Source of the DNA: Stictocephala bisonia
Lineage: Eukaryota > Arthropoda > Insecta > Hemiptera > Membracidae
Direction of reading: 5' to 3'
Length of the DNA stretch: 64,000 nucleotides
NCBI GenBank assembly: GCA_035578905.1
Contig: JAQJVL010000540.1
Span: forward strand, 315,296-379,295
Shown: positions 37,861 through 50,023 of the stretch, in pieces
Layout: the number at the start of each line of letters is the position of its first letter
Numbering within the stretch: the stretch's first letter is position 1
Notes under the pieces: model-generated
Databases searched by the model: none
What the model saw: the letters and a program-made list of their open reading frames with translations, nothing else
Told to the model about the DNA's origin: nothing
Program-made: the position numbers and the translations under genes

Positions 37861-38707
37861 CTTCAGAGGTAATATTTTTAATCTAGATGGATTACATTTT
37901 TCTATTGTGTGTAAGACCATCTGATTTATTAAATTCATGAAAACGTATGTCAGATAAAACAAAATATGTGTCTGTTGTTTTTAGCTAACCTGTAAATGTT
38001 GGTTTTTTATTATATATGTGCATTAAGAAATATAATTTTCACATTCGATTGTTAATTGCCTTTACAATAATCCTTTCATTTATCAATAACGACAAATGAA
38101 ACAAAATAAACAGTTAACAAACAAAAAATCTCCGAATAGTTTTTTCATAGCTTTTACGTCTTTTAGTCCTATGTATTTCACTTCCAAATGCTACTCACAA
38201 ACCGAGTTTAAATACTGGGGAATTACGAGTGCAAAGACTTATGGGGTATGGTTTTATTTTAAAATGTTGTATATTAATGCAGTAATACTATTTTGAGTTA
38301 ACATATGTTGGTTATAACGAGAACAAATTATTCTGAGCATAAGGCCTTGCCTACATTTTATTGTTTTTTATGTTATACATATAACATTCACACGTACCTC
38401 AGGATATAAAATGTATGTTTACTCATTTTAGTTACTGTATCTTACGGGTTTGTTAGCTTTATAAATTTTATACAATTTACAGTTTCAAAAAAATGTTTTC
38501 TAGTATTTCAAAACATATAAATTACTAATACTAGGGCAATAGTCAACTCCTAATCTTTTAAGAAAAGTAAGAATGTATACTTTATTCTTAAACGGAATTT
38601 AGTTTCGTAAAATAAAAAAGAGCTAAAAGAGTTTCTATAACTTAATTTCCTAAAGGCATTCCAATGTATTATTAGTTGATAGCAAGAACTTTTGTTAATT
38701 TTTATGA
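37861..38707. other. AT-rich non-coding stretch
   Basis: No gene or repeat recognised; a 66-codon frame at 38096-38296 shows no motif. Confidence 0.4.
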
Positions 38708-38794
38708 ATTGAAAGCTAACACCCTCATGTGTTCCAACTGAAAGCTAACACCCTCAAGTGTTCCAATTGAAAGCTAACACCCTCATGTGTTCCA
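38708..38794 (+). repeat. 29 bp tandem repeat, 3 units
   Basis: Three near-perfect units containing TGAAAGCTAACACCCTCA then TGTGTTCCAA. The middle unit differs at three positions. This is unrelated in sequence to the other 29 bp array at 15.6-18.1 kb. Confidence 0.85.
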
Positions 38795-39909
38795 ATGAGT
38801 AATTAGTTGGTAATGAGGAATCCCACAGGTAAAAGATTTCTTCACACCAATCGAGTTAGTCCAAACTTTTACATTTTCAGTCACATAATGCACATGAGAA
38901 GTTTACTGAAGAACGATGTCCAATGCCAATTACTAACTATTTAGTTATAGATTCTACAAAAGCCGTCACTTATTTTCCTGTTCACTCATTCTACAATCAA
39001 AGAACGTACGATCCCCAAATAACACTAAACTTACAAATTCCAAAAATGTTTAAAATTATGAGGTCATAAGTTTATTATACATTTTGCAGAAATACATGTA
39101 GGAGTTAAAGGAATGACAAAATAAAATGCATTCAGAACAGTTAAATTTTCCTTGAACCCAATTTATCAAAGTTATGTAATGGCAGACAACTACAATACCC
39201 CAACCAACATTGTTTTTTTTTAATTTTCTTTTAATATGCCTTCTAATATATTTAACTATAGAATAATATGTTAAAATGTGAGATTAAGCTATAACCACAT
39301 CTAGAAAGAAAATTATACATTATATAATATTATAAGACACTTAAAGAGTATATTTTAGCAAAATTGTTTATACATTAATATAGAGAGGACATATTTTAGG
39401 CAGGAGAGGCTGGTTGTCATCAACTAGAAGGGTTTGGTGATGATGCTTGAGGAACTCGGAGACTCTATGACGAATGTTCCGTTGGGTTACATATGTAAAG
39501 TATTTAGTACTTACTAAGGTTTTAGGATCACGCAGATATTTTTACAAGACATGTGGATAGGTTTGTGGTAAAAATATGTTACAGTTTCAGGTGGCTGACT
39601 TATATTGAATGATGGTTTGTTTCAGTGGCTCTTTAAAACGATAAGAAATGGTATGATTTTGTCGTAGGTTGATTTACATCCTATTTGGGGATTGAGAAGT
39701 TTTGGGAAGAGAAAGGTTGGGATCACATAAGATAATATTCTAAGAAAAACAAAAAATCTAATTACTTAATAATTTATGATTTAAAGAACAGTTATTTACA
39801 CCTTAGCTCAACACATTGTATCCGGTTTCTGCTTTAACTCCACTTTATTGCACCCTGTACTACGAAGTGTGATTACGTTGTTGATGTACGCAAGTAACTG
39901 TCAACTACG
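38795..39909. other. Non-coding stretch
   Basis: AT-rich with a slightly G-rich segment at 39390-39480 and no open frame or repeat. Confidence 0.4.
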
Positions 39910-39955
39910 AGAGTTATGTTATTGAAAAGTCATGAATATTCAGTCTGGTGATTGA
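39910..39955 (-). repeat. Solitary relative of the 91 bp satellite, inverted
   Basis: GAGTTATGTTATTG followed by AAAGTCATGAATATTCAG and CTGGTGATTGA matches the reverse complement of the 62-64 kb monomer in order, but lacks about 15 nt of the TGTGTTTCCAATTACA part. A further weak match (TTGGTGTTCCAAC, 40020-40032) follows. The 18-nt AAAGTCATGAATATTCAG core is exact. Confidence 0.45.
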
Positions 39956-40032
39956 GCGTGTTTCAGCTCTGGTTGGAATATAGCTGCCCCAACATAGTTA
40001 TAACACATAGTTGCTGATATTGGTGTTCCAAC

Positions 40033-40459
40033 ATTTTATGTGTTTTGTATTTAATTACGAAAATATAATAAAGATGCAAATAATATTATTCTGCAATTTT
40101 TTAATAAATTTCAAAGTTGGTGAATATTATTTAACTATAGTTTACTTAATTAACAAGTATATTATGTATCGATTCTGTGTTTTTATTGTTTATAAAGTAT
40201 ATTAGGTGCGACTTAAATATATCTTTATATAAAATACGGTAATATATTAGAATATATAAATAAACTCACTCTATCTGTATTTAGGTTATTTTCTTTAGCA
40301 TTTCAAAGTATATATTAATAATAATGAATTATAATTCAGAATTAAAATTGACTTAATATTTATTTCTAATAATAGGTCCCTTTTCTTAAGTAGAGGGCCG
40401 CAAATGGGACCACAGGCAGAGAGGTATGTTATGTGAATACCTTACGTGAGTACCTCTTA
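40033..40459. other. AT-rich flank of the 81 bp satellite
   Basis: No gene; a 64-codon frame is low-complexity A/T. GC-richer AGAGGGCCGCAAATGGGACC lies at 40392-40411 just before the array. Confidence 0.4.
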
Positions 40460-42985
40460 GTTTCTTTCAAATAGAGTTACAAATATGTAAGGAAAGCGTA
40501 CGCCAAAAGTAACAAACAATGTCAGTTTGTTTTAAGGATATATACGTTATCCAGAGTTCACAAATATGTAAAGAAAGCATACGCCAAAAGAAATAAACAC
40601 TATCAGGCTGTTTTAAAGATAGATACGATATCCAGAGTTCACATATATGTAAAGAAAGCATACGCCAAAAGTAACAAACACTGTCAGGTTGTTCTAAAGA
40701 TAGATACGATATCTAGAGGTTACAAATATGTAAGGTATGCGTACGCCAAAAGTTATAAACACTGTCAGTTTGTTTTAAAGATACATACGATATCCAGAGG
40801 TTACAAATATATAAGGAAGCGTACGCCAAAAGTAATAAACACTGTCAGGTTGTTCTAAAGATAGATACGATATCCAGAGGTAACAAATATATAAGAAAGC
40901 GTACGCCAAAAGTAATAAACACTGTCAGGTTGTTTTAAAGATAGATACGATATCCAGAGGTTACATAAATCTAATGAAAGCTTACGCCAAAAGTAATAAA
41001 CACTGTCAGTTTGTTTTAAAGATAGATACGATATCCATAGGTTGCAAATATGTAAGGAAAGCGTACGCCAAAAGTAAAAAACACTGTCAGATTGTTTTAA
41101 AGATAGATACGATATCCAGAAGTTACAAATATGTAAGGAAAGCGTACGCCAAAAGTAATAAACACTGTCAGGTTGTTTTAAAGATAGATACGATATCCAG
41201 AGGTTACATAAATCTAATGAAAGCTTACGCCAAAAGTAATAAACACTGTCAGTTTGTTTTAAAGATAGATACGATATCCATAGGTTGCAAATATGTAAGG
41301 AAAGCTTACGCCTAAAGTGATAAACACTGTCAGTTTGTTTTAAAGATAGATACGATATCCAGAGGTTACAAATATGTAAGGAAAGCGTACGCCAAAAGTA
41401 AAAAACACTGTCAGATTGTTTTAAAGATAGATACGATATCCAGAAGTTACAAATATGTAAGGAAAGCGTACGCCAAAAGTAATAAACACTGTCAGATTGT
41501 TTTAAAGATAGATACGATATCCAGAGGTTACATAAATCTAATGAAAGCTTACGCCAAAAGTAATAAACACTGTCAGTTTGTTTTAAAGATAGATACGATA
41601 TCCATAGGTTGCAAATATGTAAGGAAAGCTTACGCCTAAAGTAATAAACACTGTCAGTTTGTTTTAAAGATAGATACGATATCCAGAGGTTACATATATG
41701 TAATGAAAGCTTACGCCAAAAGTAATAAACACTGTCAGTTTGTTTCAAAGATAGATACGATATCCAGAGGTTACAAATATGTAAAGAAAGCGTACGCCAA
41801 AAGTAATAAACACTGTCAGTTTGTTTTAAAGATAGATACGATATCCAGAGGTTACAAATATAAAAGGAAAGCTTACGCCAAAAGTAATAAACACAGTCAG
41901 GTTGTTTTAAAGATAGATACGATATCTAGAGGTTACATATATGTAAGGAAAGCGTACGCCAAAAGTAATAAACACTGTCAGGTTATTTTAAAGATAGATA
42001 CGATATCCAGAGGTTACAAATATGTAAGGAAAGCGTACGCCAAAAGTAATAAACACTGTCAGGTTGTTTTAAAGATAGATACGATATCCAGAGGTTACAA
42101 ATATAAAAGGAAAGCGTACGCCAAAAGCTATAATCACTGTCAGTTTGTTTTAAAGATAGATATGATATCCAGAGTTTACAAATATGTAAGGAAAGCTTAC
42201 GCCAAAAGTTATAAACACTGTCAGTTTGTTTTAAAGATAGATACGATATCCTGAGGTTACAAATATGTAAGGAAAGCTTACGCCAAAAGTAATAAACACT
42301 GTCAGGTTGTTTTTGAGATAGATACGATATCCAGAGGTTACAAATATAAAAGGAAAGCTTACGCCAAAAGTAATAAACACAGTCAGGTTGTTTTAAAGAT
42401 AGATACGATATCCAGAGGTTACAAATATGTAAGGAAAGCGTACGCCAAAAGTAATAAACACTGTCAGGTTTTTTTAAAGATAGATACGATATCCAGAAGT
42501 TACAAATATGTAACGAAAGCGTACGCCAAAAGTAATAAACACTGTCAGGTTGTTTTAAAGATAGATACGATATCCAGAGGTTACAAATATGTAAGGAAAG
42601 CGTACGCCAAAAGTTATAAACACTGTCAGTTTGTTTTAAAGATAGATACGATATCCAGAGTTTACAAACATGTAAGGAAAGCTTACGTGAAAAGTAATAA
42701 ACACTGTCAGTTTGTTTTAAAGATAGATACGATATCCTGAGTTTACAAACATGTAAGGAAAGCTTACGTGAAAAGTAATAAACACTGTCAGTTTGTTTTA
42801 AAGATAGATACGATATCCAGAGGTTACAAATATGTAAGGAAAGCTTACGCCAAAAGTAATAAACACTGTCAGTTTGTTTTAAAGATAGATATCCAGAGGT
42901 TACAAATATAAAAGGAAAGCTTACGCTAAAAGTAATAAACACTGTCAGGTTGTTCTTAAGATAGATACAATATCCAGAGGTTATA
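40460..42985 (+). repeat. 81 bp satellite array, about 31 monomers
   Basis: The monomer contains AAGGAAAGCGTACGCCAAAA, GTAATAAACACTGTCAGGTT, GTTTTAAAGATAGATACGAT and ATCCAGAGGTTACAAATATG. The period is exactly 81 nt (27 codons), so both strands stay open for long distances: 297 and 319 codons on the minus strand (40855-41748 and 41983-42942) and 113 and 183 on the plus strand. These frames are repeat by-products: the translated unit is a 27-residue repeat and both strands score alike. Marker monomers with CATAAATCTAATGAAAG occur at 40971, 41214 and 41538 (243 and 324 nt apart, exactly 3 and 4 units), showing block amplification. The last units carry a 6-nt deletion (GATAGATATCCAGAGG) and a CTTAAGATAGATACAATATC variant that reappear at 44.0-44.16 kb. 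Confidence 0.95.
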
Positions 42986-43007
42986 ACGATATCTCAGAAA
43001 CACTTAA

Positions 43008-43445
43008 GGTTGTGCTAAGTGTGCTAAGCTGACTGTCGCAATTAATACTAACCCCTACAGTAATAGTAATTTGTAAGTTGATCATTGGTATCCAAACAAA
43101 TATAAAAGGAAGTGAAATAGGTTTACTCAAATGTCTGGTTGTTTTAAATGATGGTTTACAAATCTCCAGAAAGTCTTATGGTTCAATGATGTCAAGGAGA
43201 TAATTACACAAAACAAGTTAATTAAACATGTAGTGTTTACCGTGAAAATGTAATGATTACCACGATACAAATCATTTAATGTGACTTACTTGTAACCAAA
43301 TTTTGATATATTATGTTTGTGACATTATTTTAATGATTGATTACTGTATCTTAGGGTTACGTACAATCTAAAAAATCTACACTCATTTAATCAGTTTACA
43401 ATCACATGTCAGGTATTCCTGTTGTATAAAATCTGAGAAATTTAA
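43008..43445 (+). repeat. Indel-rich copy of the array flank
   Basis: This matches 44625-45130 along its whole length (for example AACTTAAGGTTGTGCTAAG, GTAAGTTGATCATTGGTATC and ACCAAATTTTGATATATTAT). It is 438 bp against 505 because of single-base or few-base deletions every 10 to 20 nt, many at homopolymers. Substitutions are far rarer than indels. That profile is typical of unpolished long-read sequence, not of mutation. Confidence 0.75.
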
Positions 43446-43486
43446 CATTATCAATTTCTAAACTAAATCTCTAAAACTATTTCTAT

Positions 43487-44165
43487 GATAGATACGATAT
43501 CCAGGAGGTTTACAAATATAAGAAGGAAAGCTTACGCCAAAAAGTAATAAACACAGTCAGGTTGTTTTTAAAGATAGATACGATATCTAGAGGTTACAAA
43601 TATGTAAGGAAAGCGTACGCCAAAGTAATAAACACTGTCAGGTTATTTAAAGATAGATACGATATCCAGAAGATACAAATATGTAACGAAAGCGTACGCC
43701 AAAAGTAATAAACACTGTCAGGTTGTTTTAAAGATAGATACGATATCCAGAGGTTACAAATATGTAAGGAAAGCGTACGCCAAAAGTTATAATCACTGTC
43801 AGTTTGTTTTAAAGATAGATATGATATCCGGAGTTTACAAACATGTAAGGAAAGCTTACGTGAAAAGTAATAAACACTGTCAGTTTGTTTTAAAGATAGA
43901 TACGATATCCTGAGTTTACAAACATGTAAGGAAAGCTTACGTGAAAAGTAATAAACACTGTCAGTTTGTTTTAAAGATAGATACGATATCCAGAGGTTAC
44001 AAATATGTAAGGAAAGCTTACGCCAAAAGTAATAAACACTGTCAGTTTGTTTTAAAGATAGATATCCAGAGGTTACAAATATAAAAGGAAAGCTTACGCT
44101 AAAAGTAATAAACACTGTCAGGTTGTTCTTAAGATAGATACAATATCCAGAGGTTATAAATATAA
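43487..44165 (+). repeat. 81 bp satellite, second block, about 8 monomers
   Basis: Same monomer as 40460-42985. The final four or so units (43830-44155) are the same as 42661-42980, including the CCTGAGTTTACAAACATG variant, the 6-nt deletion and the last CTTAAGATAGATACAATATC unit. The first 200 bp (43490-43690) contains extra or missing homopolymer bases (GGAGGTTT, CCAAAAAGT, GTTTTTAAAG) not seen in other monomers. The 173-codon minus-strand frame at 43594-44115 is a by-product. Confidence 0.9.
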
Positions 44166-44624
44166 TTCAAATATAGGTGAGTGAAGTAGAAATTGAATAA
44201 AAAATACAAAAGCTATTTAAGAAAAACGCTGACAATTTTATGGAAGACTCCTGCTTCAACAATATAACTCATCTTGTAAATTAATTAACGCCCACACCCG
44301 ACATCCTCGTTTATTTTATTTACAAAATTCATTTCGTAAAATCAATAAATTTATCTCTATTTGCAAGATGTTAGTAAATAATATGTCTAGTCAATAAATC
44401 AAAATTTGCCTTTTATATTTATCGTGGCATTATAATAACTAGGGTAGCAAAGTGTTATATCTTGCATATGTATTTAAATAATCATAAAGTGTTTTATGGT
44501 TGAACATAAACTGCAAACTTTTTTTTTGTTATTTCAAATAATATTTGTTTATATGTGGTCGGTCACCTATTGGGGCACAAGAAACAACTTTCAACATTAT
44601 TAACACGTGTTTTAAGCTCGCTAT
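44166..44624. other. Spacer between array end and duplicated flank
   Basis: Unique AT-rich sequence that is missing from the corresponding place after the first array block (about 42985-43008). No gene. Confidence 0.5.
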
Positions 44625-45130
44625 CTGCTCAGAAACAACTTAAGGTTGTGCTAAGGTTGTGCTAAGCTGACTTGTCTGCAATCTAATACTAACCCCCTTA
44701 CAGTAATAGATAAATTTGTAAGTTGATCATTGGTATCACAAACAACTATAATAAGGAAACTAGGTTTTCACCTCAAAGTACTGGTCATCTTTAAAGATGG
44801 TTTACAAATTCTCCAAGGAAAGCTCTTAGTGTTCAATGATGTGCAAGTGAGATTATATTTACAATACAATAACAAGTATAAAGTGTAAACATTGTAAGTG
44901 TTTCAACCGTGAAAATGGTAAATATTACCAACCAATACAAATCACTTTCATGTTGACTTTACATTTTGTAACCAAATTTTGATATATTTATGTTTTGTGA
45001 CATTAACTTTCTTAATGATTGATTACTGTTTCTTATGTCTACCGTACAATCATAAAAATCTACACTACATTTAACATCAGTATTACAATCACATGTATAG
45101 GTATTCCCTGTATGCTAATAAAATCTGAGG
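44625..45130 (+). repeat. Intact-looking copy of the array flank
   Basis: Counterpart of 43008-43445 without the dense deletions. A 78-codon frame (45019-45255) starts in it, with no motif. Confidence 0.7.
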
Positions 45131-46163
45131 AAAATTATTCCTTCTCTAAACTATTTTCTAATCCAGAAAATAGGAATACTTCCTGTACAGTTAGTGTTAA
45201 AATTAGTGTGTTTAAAATTAGCATAACACCTTCTCAATTTAAAATAATTGGGTAAGTAAGCAAATAATGATTACTAATATTGGTTTTTAACTACCTGACA
45301 CAAATTACGGGATTGCTGACCAGAGGTAACAGACTACAAAGCCTGTCAATTTGATTGATTAGTACCTCTATTATCCCCTAACAGCTTGGTAGTGGTACCA
45401 TTAACGGCATTGTCTGGTGTTAATTGGTAGTTTGTAATTAATTATGGTCCATAATAATTTACAACTTTTCACAAATGTGATCTTTATGTTTGGATTACCC
45501 ATTTGTTCAATACAAAGGCATACTTACTTTATATTCCTTACAAAATATGACGAACATAACATATTATAAATGTAAAGTACCATTCATGTAATTGAATAGA
45601 ATACCTTAACATTCATCTTAAGGATTTTGTTAAAAAATGTACGAGAATAAGTTTAACTTAACTTATTGGTACTGAAGAGTGTGAGGGAGATCTTCCATTA
45701 AAGATATAATATAACAACAACAAATAAATATACTTTAAATATATTTAATATATTAAGTTACAGAAGAACAACTAGATTAAAAATCTTTAATCAGTAAGTT
45801 TTTTAAAAATATTAAAAGTTACAGAAGAACATCTAGATTAAAAAATATTTAATCAGTAAATTTTTCTAAAATATTAAACATTATACGTACGTAATCATGT
45901 TTTTTTTTTGTTTTTTTTTTTTTTGTAGACTACATGTTAAATATTATACTATTTTAATATAAACCAATGAGCAAACCTTAAAGTTATTAATTTAACAGTT
46001 TAGATAATATGATTGTATTTAACAAGTACTGTATATAATTGAATGAAAATTTTATAGTTTAAATATAATATCTAAAGCTATGGAATAGCCAATATATTAT
46101 TAATGACCGTATCAAGATATTAAGCGTTCAAGGTCACGGTACCAGATTGATGTCTGAGAATTA
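45131..46163. other. AT-rich stretch with a two-copy tandem repeat
   Basis: 45750-45814 and 45815-45878 are a direct tandem pair sharing AAGTTACAGAAGAACA-CTAG and TTTAATCAGTAA. A long T run lies at 45900-45925. No gene is seen up to the Helitron start. Confidence 0.5.
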
Positions 46164-46260
46164 TCTATATCTATAAAAGCCAAATACCACTCACTGACTG
46201 ACTCACTCACTGATCGCTCTACAGCTTAAACGGTAATACCTAGGAAGCTGAAATGTTTAC
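46164..46260 (+). other. Helitron 5' terminal region
   Basis: TC start, TATA-rich first 15 nt, then a CTCACTGA-type short repeat. It would be the origin-side end recognised by the Rep domain. Position inferred from motif resemblance only. Confidence 0.5.
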
Positions 46261-47310
46261 ACAATATTCCTTGCATACTGAATGCGTGCAATAAGAAAGG
46301 ATCTTGGGAAATTCTAACTCTAAAGGGGGGTTTTGGGTGCCAAAAAGCCCTAAAAGCGTTGTGTAGTCGATCCAGTTTTTTGGCTCTACTGGCTTAACCG
46401 TTTAATGAATTTAAATTTTGACAAAAAATCGTCAGTCTGGAATTAGATTATCTACAACTTTGGTCTCTTACCTTTTTTTCATATCTCTCACCGTTTGGCT
46501 TAAAAAAGCACAAACTTCCAAAATGTCATCAAAAAGTGGAGAAATCACGCTGTTTTTGGCAAATATTTCTCTAATAATTAGTTGGTTTAACTTTTTTAAC
46601 ACATAGTATTATGGTAAAGAATTAGTTTTCAACAACTTTCAACAGCTTTAGCGCCAGAACAGCCCAAAAACAATATTTAAAAATAAATATGAAAAGCAAA
46701 ATGTCGGCCATAAGTGCTGTATTTGACTAATTTAATTAATTTTTATAGCCGGTTTTTTTCTTATAGTGTTTTAGTTTTAGGAATAAGATAACGTTACCAG
46801 GATAAATAATATATTATTTCTTTACTAATTCTGACCAACTATAATAACTTTATGTCTACAATGATAGGACCTAGGATATTGAACCGTTGCACGTATATCT
46901 ATCTATATTAAATTTTTATATAACGACTTTTGTAGTCACTTGAGTACTTGAGCTACTGATCTAAATTTAACGAAGGTTGTTTAGTTAGTTGTTTTTTGCT
47001 TATATAAAACTAACAGTTAAAGAGGGTGTGATGCATAAAATTGATGTCAGACTCGGTCATGAATTTCTGGGTTTAGTCTAAAGGTCAATACTGAAACACA
47101 TCTCCCTCTCTCAGAGAACAGACATTCTTGCACACAGTGTGGTTTGTTCAGTCCAGTTGCTGTTCTGTTACAGACCGCTTCCGTGCTTTCCTTTACTACT
47201 ACTCATGTTGGATTCAGTATAAATATTATTTTTAATTTCTTACCTTTCTTTTATTTAATTGACAAGCTAGACTAATCATTTTCTACTGTAGTTTTCTACT
47301 TATCATTAGT

Positions 47311-47860
47311 TAGGTGTTTCCTATTACAGCTGTTGCTCCTAGCCATTTTTATAGAAGATAACTTTTTTTATTTACTTTTCAATGTCTTAATTAGTGTTTA
47401 ACTCTCTACTTTTAAGTTTTTATACTTTAGTTAATACTCTTTTTATCAAGGTAGTCATTATATATTGTTTCTAAATGTTAGTTTAATTTTGTTCAGTTTT
47501 TTATATAAAGTTGTCGCTATTTCGGTTTTTAAGACGATAGCTACTATATTAAAATTTTTGCTTTCATAACTACTTTTCTGTTTTTATTAGGTAGGTGTTT
47601 CCTACTATAGCTGTTGCTCCTAGCCTTTTCATAGAAGATAAATATTTTCATTTTTACTTTTCACCTTCTTACTTAGTGTTCAACTCTTTACTTTAAAGTC
47701 TTTCTAATTTAGTTAATACTATTTTGATCAATTTGGCATTCTATAATTTTGTCTAAAGGTTAATTTTAATTTTTAAGTTGTTTATATAAAGCTGTCACTC
47801 TTTCAGTTTTTAAGATGATAACTACTGTATTTTAATTTGTCCTTTTTTAACTACATTTTT
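47311..47860 (+). repeat. 281 bp direct tandem duplication upstream of the Helitron gene
   Basis: TAGGTGTTTCCTA-TA-AGCTG at 47311 recurs at 47592. Both units go on through GTTGCTCCTAGCC, ATAGAAGATAA, TTTAGTTAATACT, TATATAAAG-TGTC-CT and TTTTTAAGA-GATA-CTACT. Identity is about 75 to 80% by eye. The duplicated segment sits in the leader or promoter region just before the ATG at 47949, so it could have carried duplicated regulatory sites when the element was active. Confidence 0.75.
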
Positions 47861-47948
47861 GTTTTTGATTCTCAGTTTCTAAGCTTCTTTTTTTGTACAT
47901 TTGACTTTGCTACGTGAAAATAGATTCTGATCAACAAACACAATTGCG

Positions 47949-48540
47949 ATGATGGAACATATTAATGTTGATGGGGTTATGGTACCTCATCGTATTGTAC
48001 CTGTGGGTGCTGATGGGTCGTGCTTTTTTTACTCCCTGTCTTACCTCATGTACGGTAATGTCTCCCATGCGCCTCAACTGCGAGCAGGCGTTGTAGAGTA
48101 CGTTTGTAGCAACTGGCACCGGTTTCATGAGCATACAATGATGGCGTGTGGTAACATTTATAGAAGTTTAGCTGAATACCGTGCTGACATATCTCTTTAC
48201 ACCACATATGCAATGCACTGTCAAATTCAAGCCGCTAACGAAATTTACCGTTACCATCTGGTGATCTGTCGTGATGGTTCGGTGGTTGTACAGCCTGATG
48301 AGTATGAACAGGAAAAGCCAATATGCGATTTAAGTGTTGTGGACCCATGATGAATGCCCACTTTGAACCTCTTTGTCCTCAGTACACACCTGCAGTTGCA
48401 ACAACTGTTGTTGATAAGCCTATTAATTGTATTTTGTGTAGGAGTGAATACGCAGAAAATATCGATGATGAACAAACTGCTCAAGACGGCACAGACGATG
48501 GTTTGCCACTTAACTACATATTTGTTAAAATCTGTTAAAC
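47949..48540 (+). pseudogene. Helitron-encoded OTU-like cysteine protease module
   Basis: The frame starting at ATG 47949 (a second ATG follows at 47952) gives 133 codons. It has the OTU signature PVGADGSCFFYSLSYLMYGN, including the catalytic Asp and Cys of DGSC. A C-terminal part follows (IQAANEIYRYHLVICRDG). The frame stops at 48348-48350. The expected His-containing end (GPMMNAHFEPLCP) is in another frame from about 48335, so a frameshift splits the catalytic domain before its histidine. That frame ends at 48538. OTU domains fused to or carried with RepHel occur in several animal Helitrons; they are deubiquitinase-like, with an unclear role in transposition. Whether it was once one protein with the downstream Rep is inferred from the missing intervening start. 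Confidence 0.75.
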
Positions 48541-50023
48541 GTGATATTAAAGTAACGTCCAGTACTGACCAAATTACTTCCTCTTCTTCCGAAATAATCT
48601 CAACTGTTAATGTAGATGTTGGTAAGAAAAGAAGAAAAAATTGACGTTCTAGAGTAACTGATAGAATCAAAAGGCAAAAACATAGATATATTTTTGCAAA
48701 AAGACACAACAAAAAATGTCCCGAAATCAACAGAGAAGCAGTGAAAAAATACCATAAAAGGAATCCGGAAGTAAATAGAGAAGCTGTGAAAAAGTACACT
48801 AAAAGTAACCCTGAAGTTCATAGAGAGGCTGTGAAAAAATACAACAAAAATAGTCCGGAATTAAAAACCTATAATAAAAACAATCCTGATGTTAACAGGT
48901 GTTCGGGAGCTAAATACTCAATTAGACATGTGGAAGTTAATCAGGAAGCTGTTCGAAGGTTCAATGAAAAGAGGCAGTTGATCCCATGGAAAACTAAATC
49001 TTTATCTGGATTTAAATATGAACGCATCACAGATTACAGTAATGACAAGGTTGTCTCTCTTGGTGGCTACATTGAATGTAAGTGGTGCCATGCAAAAAAG
49101 TGGAAGGAAGAGAGTCCTGGCTTATGCTGCAGCAATAACAAGGTTTATATTCCTTCTATTCAACAGCTTCCCGAATTACTCCATAGTCTTCTTACTAACA
49201 ACCACCCTCAGTCTCAACATTTTTTATCAAATACTGTATCAGAAAGTATAACGGCTGTTTCCAAATGACTTCATTTGGAGCTAAAGAGGTGGTCGAAGGA
49301 AATTTCATGCCAACTTTTAAGGTACAAGGGCAAGTTTACTATCGAATAGGAAGTTTTCTACCTTCCCACCAACAAAATCCCTCTTTTTTACAAATTTATT
49401 TTCTTGGGAACGACGAAAGAGAAACGGAAATAAGAGCCAACCTCTTTAATATAGTTAAATCTTCTTTAGTTAGTCAAATTAAAAAATGTCTGCATGGTAA
49501 CAATCCTTATATTCGAGATTTTAAAACTGCAATTGAAAATGTTCCGGAAGGTCAGGAATTCAAGGTTGTTATTCATGCGGATGGGAAACCTGCAGATGGA
49601 CATAAAGGTCGTTTCAACGCACCAGCAACAAGAGAGGTCACTTTGGTTATTGTGGGCCAGGAGTTTAAAAAGAGAGATATTATGTTACTCAGTAGAAACG
49701 CAAAGTTAATACGGATAAGTGAAACGCATCGAGCATATGACGCACTCCAGTATCCTCTTATGTTCTGTCGTGGAGAAGATGGCTACGTTATCAATATTTT
49801 ACAACGTGATCCGATATCTAACACACCTCTCAATAAAAAGGTCTCAGCTTGCGACCTTTTTATTGAGAGGTTCTTTTACGCTTACAGAATAATGGAACGA
49901 AAAGGCGATGGAAGTTACTTATTACTATACCGCAGCCTTTTCAATCAGTATTTGGTTGATATGTATGCTAAAATTGAGACGGAGAGACTAAACTTCATAA
50001 GATTTAATCAGAGTAAGCTGTGA
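48541..50023 (+). pseudogene. Helitron Rep N-terminal region (basic repeats, zinc motif, Helitron_like_N)
   Basis: A basic region with repeats of the type NPEVNREAVKKY (about 48717-48890) follows an in-frame TGA at 48642-48644. Next comes a cysteine cluster (CKWCHAKKWKEESPGLCC, 49078-49131) that fits a zinc-binding motif. A frameshift near 49240 moves the reading into the frame of FQMTSFGA (49259-49282), which opens the Helitron_like_N domain. That domain runs with conserved blocks (VYYRIGSFLP, FKVVIHADGKP, HRAYDALQYPLMF) to a stop at 50021-50023. The order and spacing match RepHel proteins. The frames are strongly coding-like compared with the flanks. Confidence 0.85.

Noticed and set aside
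40855..42942. Minus-strand frames of 297 and 319 codons as a repeat-protein gene
   Set aside because: They consist only of 81 bp satellite monomers; the opposite strand is equally open and no non-repeat sequence or signal flanks them.
46164..46900. Separate non-autonomous Helitron ending near 46890
   Set aside because: Possible, because CCGTTGCACG at 46883 and a new TCTATCTATATT start at 46898 are seen, but no clear CTRR end or hairpin; kept as an alternative inside the main Helitron entry.
48251..48821. Minus-strand frames of 182 and 73 codons
   Set aside because: Antisense to the Helitron OTU and basic-repeat region, whose plus-strand reading has clear family motifs.
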